From assembly GCA_029564595.1 (NCBI GenBank), contig JAKQPS010000029.1:1-7005 (forward strand): DNA of 7,005 nt, in the 5' to 3' direction. Position numbers and translations under genes: made by a program. Every line of letters starts with the position of its first letter. Position 1 is the first letter of the stretch. Source of the DNA: a bacterium. GTDB lineage: Bacteria; UBP15; UBA6099. The notes beneath the pieces were generated by a model, which saw only the letters and a program-made list of their open reading frames with translations, did not search any database and was not told the DNA's origin. Positions 1-6,696 of the stretch are shown piece after piece.

Positions 1-1
1 G

Positions 2-3000
2 ACGGTGAAGTTCAAGTTCACGGACAATTATTACGACACGGGGGATGTTGTGTTGGCGGTGACGATGAGCGGCGGCGGACTTGTGGCTGGCACGCGGACG
101 GAGTTCGAGGGGGTTGCGGCGGGCGAAGAGATGACGTTCACGTGGGACGGGACGGTTTACGGCGCGCCTGCGGCGGACGGTTTGTATTTTATGGAAATAT
201 CGGCGACGGACCCGAGGTTAAACACGGCGTATGAGAGTGTGGCGGTGACAGTGGACACGGCAAAGCCGACGATTTCGCATCCGACGCCTGAGCCGGGGAA
301 GGACGCGGGATCGCTGACGCCTGTGATACACGCGAGGGTTGTTGACAACGCGAACGGTGTTGGGATAGACGGAAGGGTGTGCGGAGCGGGGCAAGCGCCG
401 GGACAGGATTGCGGGCTGCTGATGGAAGTTGACGGGGCGGCGGTTGAGGCAGTGTGGGACGCGGGCGCGAAGTTGTTGAGCGCGCCGGCGGGAACGACGC
501 TGACATCTGTAAACAATCATACTGTAAGAGTGGCGGCGCGGGACAATTTGGGGAATGAAGCGGAGTATGAATGGAGTTTCACGATAGACAGCGCTGCGCC
601 ATCTGCGCCTGAGTTGACTTTTACATCGGACAGCGTTTTGCCGTCGCTTGAACAGATGATGGGCATAGAGGTTCCGAGGGACGGCAAGAGATATGTTTCT
701 GGAAGCGTAGGGGTGACGGCGACGGCAAAAGACGGGGAAGCGAGCGGCATTGCCGGGATAAAGAAACAGGAGATATATGTGAACGGCGGGTTGGCGAAAT
801 CGCAGACGTATTATCCGGCGGCGACTACGGCGACCGGGATGTTGATCTGGAACACGCTTGCCGAGGAGCCGGTCGGAACGCGGAAGTACCCGGACGGAGA
901 GCATGTGATAGAAGCGGTGGCGTATGACGTGATAGGAAACAAGTCGGCGACGGCGAGCGTGGCGGTGTTTGTGGACAACATGAAACCGGCGATAGCGTCG
1001 GTGGAGTTGACTAACGAAGGGTATTTCTCTGTGGGCGGGAACAGCGAGGCGAAGTCGGTAAAAATAGCGCCTGAGATCGCGGAGACGAGTCCGTATGGGT
1101 GGAAGGTCGAGGTTGGGATCGGAGACAAGATGTCGGAGTGGGAAGAAGTGTACGCGGAGGCGAAGGGGATTGCGAAGCCGGGGGAGGGCGCGGGCGCGAT
1201 AATGTGGGATGGAAAGAATAATGAAGGCGAATATGTGGCGGACGGCGAGTACAGGTATTACATAACGGCGCTTGACGCGGCGGCGAAGGCGGTGAGCTTG
1301 TGGGAAGCGGCAAGCGGGATGATCGTGATCGATTCGGTAGCGCCTGAGACGGCGCTGGTTGCGCCGGTGGAAGGCGACATTCTGAAGGACGAAGTGGAGT
1401 TCGGGGCGGAAGCGTCGGACAATGCCGGCGGAAGCGGATTGGCGCGTGTGGAGTTGGCTAGAAGGCTCGAGGGCGCGGGGGGAGAGCCGACGCCGCAGGA
1501 AATGGAATATGAGTCGATTTCGGGGCGCTATGAATACACATGGAACACGACAGACCCTGACGACGGAGTTTATGAGGCGACGGTGAAGGCGTATGACCGG
1601 GCTGGGAATTATTCCGAGACGGAGACGATAGAATTTGCTGTGGCGAATAGACCGGCGGCGATAGTGAACGTGAAGGACGCGCCGGACCCGTTCTCGCCGA
1701 ATCCGCCGGGTAACAGCTTGCAGACGACGAATGAGATGAATTTCAAGATAATCACGAGCGTGGCGACGGTAGGGGTGGAATGGAGCGTTGCGATAGGGCT
1801 TGAGAGCGATTGGACGCCGTTCAGGACGTTCGCGGGAAGCATACCGGCGGGCGGGACGACAAGGACACATGCTGTAGGGCCGCTGGTTTGGGATGGAAGA
1901 AACGATGCTGGAACAGAAACGGCGGCGGACGGGGTGTACAGTTATGTGATCGAAGCGACGACAAGCGCGGGAGAGACGGCGTCTGTGACGGGTGGAACGA
2001 TATTGGTGGACCACACGCCGCCCGTGGTTCAGGCGGCCATGGCGACGCCCGATTTCTTCAACCCCGACGGGAACGGCGTGACGGACACAACGACGATATC
2101 GGCGCAGGTTGCGGAAGCAAACAGGTTCAAGTCTAGGTTCGAGATATTCGGGAACGGATACACGCGCGAACACGAGACGGATTACACGCCCGGCTCTGGC
2201 GGCGCAAGGGAAGCAAGCATGGAATGGGACGGGATGGCGGTCGGCGCGGGCGGCGAGCTTGAGCTTGTGCCGGACGGAGATTACACATACAGAATCACGG
2301 CGGTGGACGCGGCGGGGAACACGTCGAACGGAGTTGAGGGTGTGGCGACGAAAGACAACCCGCCCGTGATAACGCTCGGAAAACCCACCGTTGCGTTTTC
2401 TCCGAATGGCGACGGTTCAATGGACGCGGCGGCAGTCGAGTGGTCGGCGAATCAGGAAGGGTTGTTCACGTTCAAGGTTTACGACTCCGGGATGGCGCTG
2501 ATTGAGACGATAGCGACGGATGTGAGCAACGCGGCATTTGTGGGAGCGACGGCGACGCTGACGTGGAATGGACTTCAGGCGGATGGGACGCATTATCCTG
2601 AGGGAACCTACTGGATAGAAATAACGGGAAGGGACGCGAACAGCAGCGAGGAGAATCCGTGCGTTCCGATAAGGGCGGAGACGTTGCTGGATGTGACGCC
2701 GCCCGTTTTGACCGCGTTCTATCCATACGAAGACGAATTCACGCCGCCGCGACCGAAGATCAAAGTGAACGTTTCGGATAATCTATCGGGATTCGGCGAT
2801 GAGCCTGAATGGGCGGCAGAGCGCACTGTGTTTGTGATAGATTCTACGACGCAGCCGCTAGGGGCGTCGGTTGACATGAAAGACAACCTTCGATATCGCG
2901 CTTGGGCGTATCTTTATGAGAATCTTGAAGACGGGCCGCACATGTTGATGGCGACAGCGATGGACGCTGCCGGGAATATCGGAACACTGGACTGGACAAG

Positions 3001-3016
3001 GTTCGTGTCGATACCT
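2..3016 (+). repeat. Array of nine Ig/FlgD-like modules with a tryptophan-anchored period of about 115 residues
   Basis: Each module has one conserved Trp, at residues 47, 151, 282, 401, 513, 629, 741, 854 and 967. Spacing is 104 to 131 residues, and 112 to 116 for the last five intervals. Usually the Trp opens a WDG or WNG/WNT motif and is followed 10-30 residues later by DGxY or DGxH and a strand ending in AxD, often AAGN. Examples are WDGKN...ADGEYRYYITALD and WDG...PDGDYTYRITAVDAAGN. This is the hairpin signature of the FlgD Ig-like domain family. Modules are joined by proline linkers: VDTAKP (83), IDSAAP (194), VDNMKP (323), IDSVAP (442), VDHTPP (668), KDNPP (784) and DVTPP (896). Module 2 (about 89-193) is the most diverged, with WDAG and no DGxY. 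Module 9 keeps DGPH and DAAGN but its Trp lies outside a WDG. The copies are diverged, with no long identical DNA blocks, so this is an old duplication. It probably forms an extended stalk. Confidence 0.85.
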
Positions 3017-6000
3017 TCTCTCAAGGATGATTTCAACGCGTCGTCAATATCTTCAGACAAATGGCTCGAAGCGAAGATGGGCGACATTCTTGAGGGAACG
3101 ACCGGGTCGGTTTCTCTCCAAGGGGGGAAGCTGATTATAAATTCCACGACAACCACGCCGGACAGCATGAGCACGCAGGGAATAGACCATTACGGATATG
3201 GAATCATAGGGAAACAGGTTACGGATGTGTCAAGGCCCGAGGTGTTTATAGAGGCGAAGGATGTGACGCTGGAAGGCACAGGGAGCATGCAGTTAGGCGG
3301 ATTCATGCTGAGTTATGCGGATTTCTTCGCGCCGGGAGAAGCTAAACTCGGGGGTGTCGGTCTGCTTCTCATTAAGTCAGATGATTATACAGAAGGCGAC
3401 ACATACGCGGCGGTAATGGGTGGGACAAGCGTTGGCACGATTCCTTTATGGTGGGGCAATGTGACAACACCTACTGACCTCAAGTTACATTACGAGGAAG
3501 GAATAGCGAAGTTTTATATTAACGGAGATTTAGTAAAGACGCTTCAGATAGAGCTTTCTGACACAATAACAGGAATATATGCCGGGTCGGGTTTCGACGC
3601 TGCCGATTACACGAATGCTTCGGTGAGAATGGAGATGAGCGATTTTTCGTCAAATCTCGCGGCTCCAGTGGTGAGAAGCGTTGCTATTCAAAATGCAAGT
3701 CGTGTTGATGAACGCTCGATTTATCCGAAAGAGGAACATTATGAATTGACGGCGGAGGGAACGCCGTGGCAGAGGCGTCTAGAAGGAAGAATCATCAATA
3801 AAACCGGAATGAACAACTACAGCATGAAAGGAATCAAGCGGGCGACGATAGGAGAATCAGTGACGCTCGAAGAGGTTTCTGAGGGCGTTGGAGTATACAA
3901 GACACCCGCGCCGCAGGCGCTCGATTCTGTCATGGACCGAGATGGAAGACCCACGAATCTTATCGTGCCGTTCGCAAACACTGAAACATACGCCGGTTTG
4001 CCTTTTATGACGGCCAACGCTATCTTGGATGAACCGTTGCTCGCGGTTTCGGATGCTGTCTCAAAGGTGACGCTCGAAAACGCCGACTATCCGCCGGGAT
4101 ACGCGCACATACTGCCGGGCGAAAGATTCAGAGTTATCGCTGAAACGAGACCCGGCAATTGGGAAATAGAGGTGTATATACTGAGTTGGGACGCGCTATA
4201 CGGAGGGGCGTCATACTCTGACGCAACTCTCGCCGGGCCACTGGCGATGGTAAAGATGAGCGATGGAAGATATGAAATAGCCGGTGTCCTTGATGACATT
4301 GAATGGAACGGCGCGCCGTCGACCAGAATTATGTCTGTGGTAAGATACGGCGTTATTCAAGATGAGAGCAAACTGAGCGCAAACGCTCTCAGTATCGGAC
4401 AGCCGGCGATTCTATACGCGGAAGTGAACAACTTCGACAGGCACGGCGCTGGAGAAGCAAACATCGGAGAGACAATAGGGGTGTCTGCGAAAGCGGCTCC
4501 GGGGCAGCCTTATCTTGTCGGCATGCTCGTCAATCCCGACAATCTCGACGCGCCGGATATGAAATACAGGGTTGGCGCACCGTTTGCGATGATGGAAAGT
4601 CCAGCGGGAAGCGGAGAGTACAAGGCGACAGCGCTTCTTACGAATGATTTTGATATATCCGGCGAGATAATCAGCCGACTGAAAGCCATAACAATGACAG
4701 CAAACTATTCGGAAATTGTTTTTTCTTGGAATGACCTGACAGTGCCGCTTCAAGATAGGATAGCTCCTGTAAAGCCCCAGAATCCGACGATTATTTCGGG
4801 AGCGCAGGCGCATCCGTCCACAGGAGAAATCATAACTACAAGCATTGCGTGGACGCACCCATCGATCAACGAAGATGGAACGATGTTGACCGATCTCGCG
4901 GGATACAATGTCTATCGAGCTTCCGGTATGCAGGGAGAAGGACTTATGACGCTGTCCGGCGGCTCAAATCAATTGAGGCTCGAGCAGGTGGCTCCGGGAT
5001 ACTACGACATGGACGACACGACGCTGAGGTATATGAACACTGATTTCAACGAAAGTGTTTTCATCGACGGCGCGGCTGGATGGTATGAAAAAGGCATGAC
5101 TGCGCTTACGCCGCTTCCACTTACAAATTCGTCGCTTGTTATTCCTGAAAAAGATGTATATGCATACACCATCATATTCGTGTCCCAAGGAATCGTTTAT
5201 CCCAGCGGAGTGTATAGGATGACGGTGTACTCGCATGAAGATGTCGGAGAAGTTGGCAGATGGTTAAGAGCGCTCGAGACAATGGGTATTGCACATGAGA
5301 ACATGGCGCAGATAATTGGATATGCAAAAGCATTCACGGCTTTGCCAGGCGGAGCTTTCATGCCTGACGATTTCATTGCCGCGCTCGATTTTGTCAAATA
5401 CGAGAAGGCGACCGCCCAATCGGTGACATCGAATTTGTTCTCGGACAGCTACTCTTACAATGGAACGCTGTACAGTTACGCCGTGACCGCCGTTGACAAA
5501 ACGCGCAACGAGAGCGGTATGTCTATGGTTGTGTCAACTCCGCTTTCGTCAGGAGTCGTGATATCCGCGGCATTGTCGAACACGCGGGTCTCAGCGCGTC
5601 AGGGATATATAGATATCGGCGATCAATATGTGATCGAAGCGACATCTGAATCATCACAACCACTTGAACTGGATGTGTATTTGCTTAACAAATCGGCCAT
5701 CGAAAGAAGGATGCCGTTTGACAGCGCGGTTATTGACGGCCCTATAAGGCTCCACTCATCTGGCGTTGCGCATAGCGCAACCATCTCTTTAGACAAATTG
5801 ACGGACTCAGGGGGCTGGGCGGTTTCCGACATGATTGCCGTAATAAGCGTCGTGGGGGGCAATGAGAATGTGACAACAGCCGGATTGTTGAAACGCGCCA
5901 TTCTTGAGGGCGATATCATTCCCGATAAGCAGCAATATACATCAGGCGAAACAATCACAGCGACTTATTCATCTAAGCTTGTATCGGAAAAGCCTCTCCA

Positions 6001-6601
6001 GGACATTCATCTCAAACTTCAATTAAGAGATGCTGTAACGGGCGACGTGTTGAGTGAAATCGCTGGGCCATTCATTGCACAGTGGAATTACCTTGACTTT
6101 GCGACGGGAATGCTGCAGATACCAATTCCATCGGGACTTACGGAAGATCGTGACTACACACTCTCGCTTGTCGCAGAAATACAAGGAGATCGCGATATCG
6201 CTGCGGCGACTTCGGTTCGCATTATACCAGGGGGCGGGGGACGGGTGATAATTACAGACGGGGTGCCAATCTCCGTTAGCGTAGCGCCATATCAAGAACT
6301 GATGATGAATTACAAAGTCACCAATCTGACGAATACGGCGGTGTCAGAAGGAATCATTACTGGCAAGATTGTTTCGCTGGATGACGCGACGGAAACTCCG
6401 CTTGCAACATTCATCGAAAGGGTGACAAAATACGGCACAACAATTGCTCCCGGCGAATTCTTGTTAATGACCAGCACGTTCTCGCCGGTCATGGCGCGCG
6501 AAGATGGGTTATACCGCATCATTTTGTACTATCGAAAAGACGAAGCATCGCCTTCCATTGAAGAGTTCGCTACAGACATATATGTTGAAGGTTGCCAATG
6601 A
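2..6601 (+). CDS. Giant multidomain Ig/FlgD-like, ConA-like and FN3-like exported protein (5' partial)
   Basis: The frame is open from the left edge (codon at 2-4, Thr) to a TGA at 6599-6601. The GTG at position 5 lies in what looks like a beta strand of the first module and has no room for a Shine-Dalgarno, so the real start and any signal peptide are probably upstream. Visible order by residue: nine Ig/FlgD-like modules (1-1004), a ConA-like domain (1006-1219), three copies of an unassigned module (1222-1576), an FN3-like unit with a long internal segment (1587-1847), a fourth unassigned copy (1850-1957) and two C-terminal Ig-like domains (1966-2198). Only four cysteines occur (126, 136, 886, 2197) and there is no transmembrane helix, which fits a secreted or surface protein. 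No catalytic motif is seen. Family knowledge suggests an adhesive or structural role, but the ligand is unknown. The C-terminus lacks LPXTG, PEP-CTERM or an obvious type IX secretion domain. Confidence is high for the gene and moderate for the role. Confidence 0.95.
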   Translation, partial: TVKFKFTDNYYDTGDVVLAVTMSGGGLVAGTRTEFEGVAAGEEMTFTWDGTVYGAPAADGLYFMEISATDPRLNTAYESVAVTVDTAKPTISHPTPEPGKDAGSLTPVIHARVVDNANGVGIDGRVCGAGQAPGQDCGLLMEVDGAAVEAVWDAGAKLLSAPAGTTLTSVNNHTVRVAARDNLGNEAEYEWSFTIDSAAPSAPELTFTSDSVLPSLEQMMGIEVPRDGKRYVSGSVGVTATAKDGEASGIAGIKKQEIYVNGGLAKSQTYYPAATTATGMLIWNTLAEEPVGTRKYPDGEHVIEAVAYDVIGNKSATASVAVFVDNMKPAIASVELTNEGYFSVGGNSEAKSVKIAPEIAETSPYGWKVEVGIGDKMSEWEEVYAEAKGIAKPGEGAGAIMWDGKNNEGEYVADGEYRYYITALDAAAKAVSLWEAASGMIVIDSVAPETALVAPVEGDILKDEVEFGAEASDNAGGSGLARVELARRLEGAGGEPTPQEMEYESISGRYEYTWNTTDPDDGVYEATVKAYDRAGNYSETETIEFAVANRPAAIVNVKDAPDPFSPNPPGNSLQTTNEMNFKIITSVATVGVEWSVAIGLESDWTPFRTFAGSIPAGGTTRTHAVGPLVWDGRNDAGTETAADGVYSYVIEATTSAGETASVTGGTILVDHTPPVVQAAMATPDFFNPDGNGVTDTTTISAQVAEANRFKSRFEIFGNGYTREHETDYTPGSGGAREASMEWDGMAVGAGGELELVPDGDYTYRITAVDAAGNTSNGVEGVATKDNPPVITLGKPTVAFSPNGDGSMDAAAVEWSANQEGLFTFKVYDSGMALIETIATDVSNAAFVGATATLTWNGLQADGTHYPEGTYWIEITGRDANSSEENPCVPIRAETLLDVTPPVLTAFYPYEDEFTPPRPKIKVNVSDNLSGFGDEPEWAAERTVFVIDSTTQPLGASVDMKDNLRYRAWAYLYENLEDGPHMLMATAMDAAGNIGTLDWTRFVSIPSLKDDFNASSISSDKWLEAKMGDILEGTTGSVSLQGGKLIINSTTTTPDSMSTQGIDHYGYGIIGKQVTDVSRPEVFIEAKDVTLEGTGSMQLGGFMLSYADFFAPGEAKLGGVGLLLIKSDDYTEGDTYAAVMGGTSVGTIPLWWGNVTTPTDLKLHYEEGIAKFYINGDLVKTLQIELSDTITGIYAGSGFDAADYTNASVRMEMSDFSSNLAAPVVRSVAIQNASRVDERSIYPKEEHYELTAEGTPWQRRLEGRIINKTGMNNYSMKGIKRATIGESVTLEEVSEGVGVYKTPAPQALDSVMDRDGRPTNLIVPFANTETYAGLPFMTANAILDEPLLAVSDAVSKVTLENADYPPGYAHILPGERFRVIAETRPGNWEIEVYILSWDALYGGASYSDATLAGPLAMVKMSDGRYEIAGVLDDIEWNGAPSTRIMSVVRYGVIQDESKLSANALSIGQPAILYAEVNNFDRHGAGEANIGETIGVSAKAAPGQPYLVGMLVNPDNLDAPDMKYRVGAPFAMMESPAGSGEYKATALLTNDFDISGEIISRLKAITMTANYSEIVFSWNDLTVPLQDRIAPVKPQNPTIISGAQAHPSTGEIITTSIAWTHPSINEDGTMLTDLAGYNVYRASGMQGEGLMTLSGGSNQLRLEQVAPGYYDMDDTTLRYMNTDFNESVFIDGAAGWYEKGMTALTPLPLTNSSLVIPEKDVYAYTIIFVSQGIVYPSGVYRMTVYSHEDVGEVGRWLRALETMGIAHENMAQIIGYAKAFTALPGGAFMPDDFIAALDFVKYEKATAQSVTSNLFSDSYSYNGTLYSYAVTAVDKTRNESGMSMVVSTPLSSGVVISAALSNTRVSARQGYIDIGDQYVIEATSESSQPLELDVYLLNKSAIERRMPFDSAVIDGPIRLHSSGVAHSATISLDKLTDSGGWAVSDMIAVISVVGGNENVTTAGLLKRAILEGDIIPDKQQYTSGETITATYSSKLVSEKPLQDIHLKLQLRDAVTGDVLSEIAGPFIAQWNYLDFATGMLQIPIPSGLTEDRDYTLSLVAEIQGDRDIAAATSVRIIPGGGGRVIITDGVPISVSVAPYQELMMNYKVTNLTNTAVSEGIITGKIVSLDDATETPLATFIERVTKYGTTIAPGEFLLMTSTFSPVMAREDGLYRIILYYRKDEASPSIEEFATDIYVEGCQ
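1655..2698 (+). other. Modules 6-8: FlgD/CHU_C-type Ig domains with F-S-P-N-G-D-G motif
   Basis: The start of each of these three modules carries a version of the FSPNGDGxxD loop found in gliding-associated C-terminal (CHU_C-type) and FlgD Ig-like domains. Module 8 has the canonical form FSPNGDGSMD (residues 798-807). Module 7 has FFNPDGNGVTD (684-694). Module 6 has a degenerate DPFSPNPPGNS (561-571). The acidic loop resembles a calcium-binding site by family analogy, but that is inference. In many Bacteroidetes proteins the CHU_C domain is C-terminal and acts as a type IX secretion signal. Here the motifs are internal, more than 1300 residues from the end, so they are more likely structural. 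Each module ends in the WDG...DGxY hairpin (Trp 629, 741, 854). Cys886 is in the tail of module 8. Confidence 0.75.
3020..3661 (+). other. Concanavalin A-like (LamG-type) lectin/glucanase-fold domain
   Basis: Residues 1006-1219 form one unit of about 214 residues. It opens with LKDDFN followed by SSDKW, the usual 'DDFn...W' opening of bacterial ConA-like domains. Next come a strand GGKLIINS, a central sheet (PEVFIEAKDV, GGFMLSYADFF, GGVGLLLI), and near the end LKLHYEEGIAKFYINGDLVKTL, the typical 'l.i.y.dg.v.fYvNG.lv.t' hairpin. This is pattern recognition, not a profile match. The fold commonly binds carbohydrate or other extracellular ligands. I see no clear glycosidase acid pair, so a binding or structural role is more likely than catalysis. 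The domain sits at the compositional change between the GC-rich first part of the gene and the lower-GC remainder. It could instead be a DUF1080-like beta-jelly-roll relative. Confidence 0.65.
3668..3979 (+). repeat. Unassigned beta module, copy 1
   Basis: Residues 1222-1325. Shared pattern: V-x-[hydrophobic]-x-N (Asn1230), then 12-14 variable residues, then P-K-E-E, a strand HYELTAEGTP, a second strand RIINKTGM, and a later GVGVYKTP segment ending at about 1301. Copies 2-4 follow the same order and spacing. No named family is recognised. An Ig-like or other beta-sandwich fold is inferred from the alternating strand pattern. This copy follows the ConA-like domain directly. Confidence 0.6.
4058..4348 (+). 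repeat. Unassigned beta module, copy 2
   Basis: Residues 1352-1448, 129 residues downstream of copy 1 by the conserved Asn (Asn1359). It reads VTLEN, then HILPGE at the position of copy 1's PKEE, then FRVIAETRPGNWE, the strand VYILSWDAL, and finally AMVKMSDGRYEIAGV. The P-G-E turn and the V-x-A-E strand are the clearest shared points. It is the best-preserved copy and would be the best query for a profile search. Confidence 0.6.
4406..4732 (+). repeat. Unassigned beta module, copy 3
   Basis: Residues 1468-1576, 117 residues after copy 2 by the conserved Asn (Asn1476). It reads ILYAEVNN, then ANIGE at the turn position, the strand GVSAKAAPGQPYLVG, MLVNPDNL, and PFAMMESPAGSGEYKATALL. The order and spacing match copies 1 and 2 while residue identity is low. 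It ends just before the linker LQDRIAPVKP that begins the FN3-like unit. Confidence 0.6.
4763..5545 (+). other. Fibronectin type III-like unit with a long segment between its conserved halves
   Basis: Residues 1587-1847. The front half is typical FN3: APVKPQNPTI, then a strand with Trp1616 (TSIAWTHP), then LAGYNVYRAS at 1634. The back half is equally typical: TLYSYAVTAVDKTRNES (Tyr1823-Ser1837). In an ordinary FN3 domain these two parts are about 30-50 residues apart. Here about 185 residues separate them. The intervening stretch holds beta-like parts (DVYAYTIIFVSQG, VYRMTVYS) and then a helical stretch around Trp1753. It is either an FN3 with an inserted domain, or two overlapping FN3-like units in which VYAYTIIFVSQG is the F strand of the first. 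FN3 modules in bacterial exported proteins are usually spacers or sugar-binding accessories. Confidence 0.6.
5234..5404 (+). other. Predicted helical insert within the FN3-like unit
   Basis: Residues 1744-1800, from HEDVGEVGRWLRALETMG through GYAKAF to FIAALDFVKYEKA. Ala, Leu, Met, Glu and Lys are enriched and hydrophobics recur every three to four positions. This is unlike the Thr/Val/Gly-rich strands elsewhere in the protein. It would form about three short amphipathic helices, broken by the loop LPGGAFMPDD. It is the only clearly helical stretch in the giant protein. Function is unknown. Confidence 0.5.
5552..5875 (+). repeat. Unassigned beta module, copy 4 (separated from copies 1-3 by the FN3-like unit)
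   Basis: Residues 1850-1957. It repeats the pattern of copies 1-3: ISAALSN with Asn1859, then IDIGD at the same offset as PGE in copy 2, the strand YVIEATSESS, then LDVYLLNKSAI (compare RIINKTGM in copy 1 and VYILSWDAL in copy 2), and AVIDGPIRLHSSG. It lies 383 residues from copy 3 by the conserved Asn because the FN3-like unit is between them. Confidence 0.55.
5900..6598 (+). other. Two C-terminal Ig-like domains with Gly linker; no recognised anchor
   Basis: The first domain (residues 1966-2075) has DKQQYTSGETITATYSS, then IHLKLQLRDAVTGDVLSE and DYTLSLVAEIQ. This strand pattern is seen in Ig-like and macroglobulin-like domains. A PGGGGR linker (2075-2080) follows. The second domain (2080-2198) has SVSVAPYQELMMNYKVTNLT, then TGKIVSLDDATETPLATF and DGLYRIILYYRKDEA, which resembles CARDB-type or other Ig-fold domains. 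The protein ends in IYVEGCQ, with a penultimate Cys2197. No LPXTG motif, hydrophobic tail with basic end, or clear type IX secretion domain follows. Any anchoring would therefore rely on the missing N-terminus or on partner proteins. Confidence 0.5.
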
Positions 6602-6613
6602 CACAAGAGAATT

Positions 6614-6619
6614 GGAGAG
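6614..6619 (+). promoter_or_regulatory. Shine-Dalgarno GGAGAG for the downstream gene
   Basis: GGAGAG lies 8 bases before the ATG at 6628, inside a purine-rich GGAGAGAGAG tract. It is the strongest ribosome-binding site in the junction and decides the start at 6628. A weaker GAAGG at 6587-6591 sits 6 bases before the in-frame ATG at 6598, which overlaps the upstream stop as ATGA. With no room for a promoter between the genes, translation of the second gene may be coupled to the first. Confidence 0.75.
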
Positions 6620-6627
6620 AGAGCAAT

Positions 6628-6696
6628 ATGAAACTTAGAGTGGGAATATTGACGGTGACTCTGTTGGCGATTGTCTCAAGCATAGTTGCGCGGGCG
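6628..6696 (+). other. Signal peptide (Sec, signal peptidase I type)
   Basis: These 23 codons have Lys2 and Arg4 in the n-region, an uninterrupted apolar core from Val5 to Val20, and A-R-A at -3 to -1. The tripartite layout supports the start at 6628 over the ATG at 6598. Confidence 0.8.

Noticed and set aside
5-7. GTG at position 5 as the start of the giant protein
   Set aside because: The frame is open to the window edge, there is no room for a ribosome-binding site, no signal peptide follows, and the codon lies in the first strand of an Ig-like module.
169-1932. Recurring GCGGACGG-type words as a DNA repeat family
   Set aside because: They encode the A-D-G part of the conserved hairpin at matching module positions. 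The similarity is short and protein-driven.
218-2173. Long open frame on the minus strand (651 codons) opposite the Ig array
   Set aside because: Its product is almost all Arg, His, Pro and Ser with no domain pattern. That is what the complement of GCG-, ACG- and GAC-rich coding sequence gives. The + strand frame has clear domain motifs throughout.
1810-2369. Two overlapping short + strand frames (1810-2136 and 2109-2369)
   Set aside because: They lie inside the giant gene in other frames, lack ribosome-binding sites, and have low-complexity Gly/Arg-rich products. The main frame is uninterrupted here, so they are not frameshift fragments.
6230-6245. G-rich tract (GGGGGCGGGGGACGGG) as a possible G-quadruplex or regulatory element
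   Set aside because: Only three runs of three or more G are present, and the tract is explained by the coding of a Gly linker between two domains.
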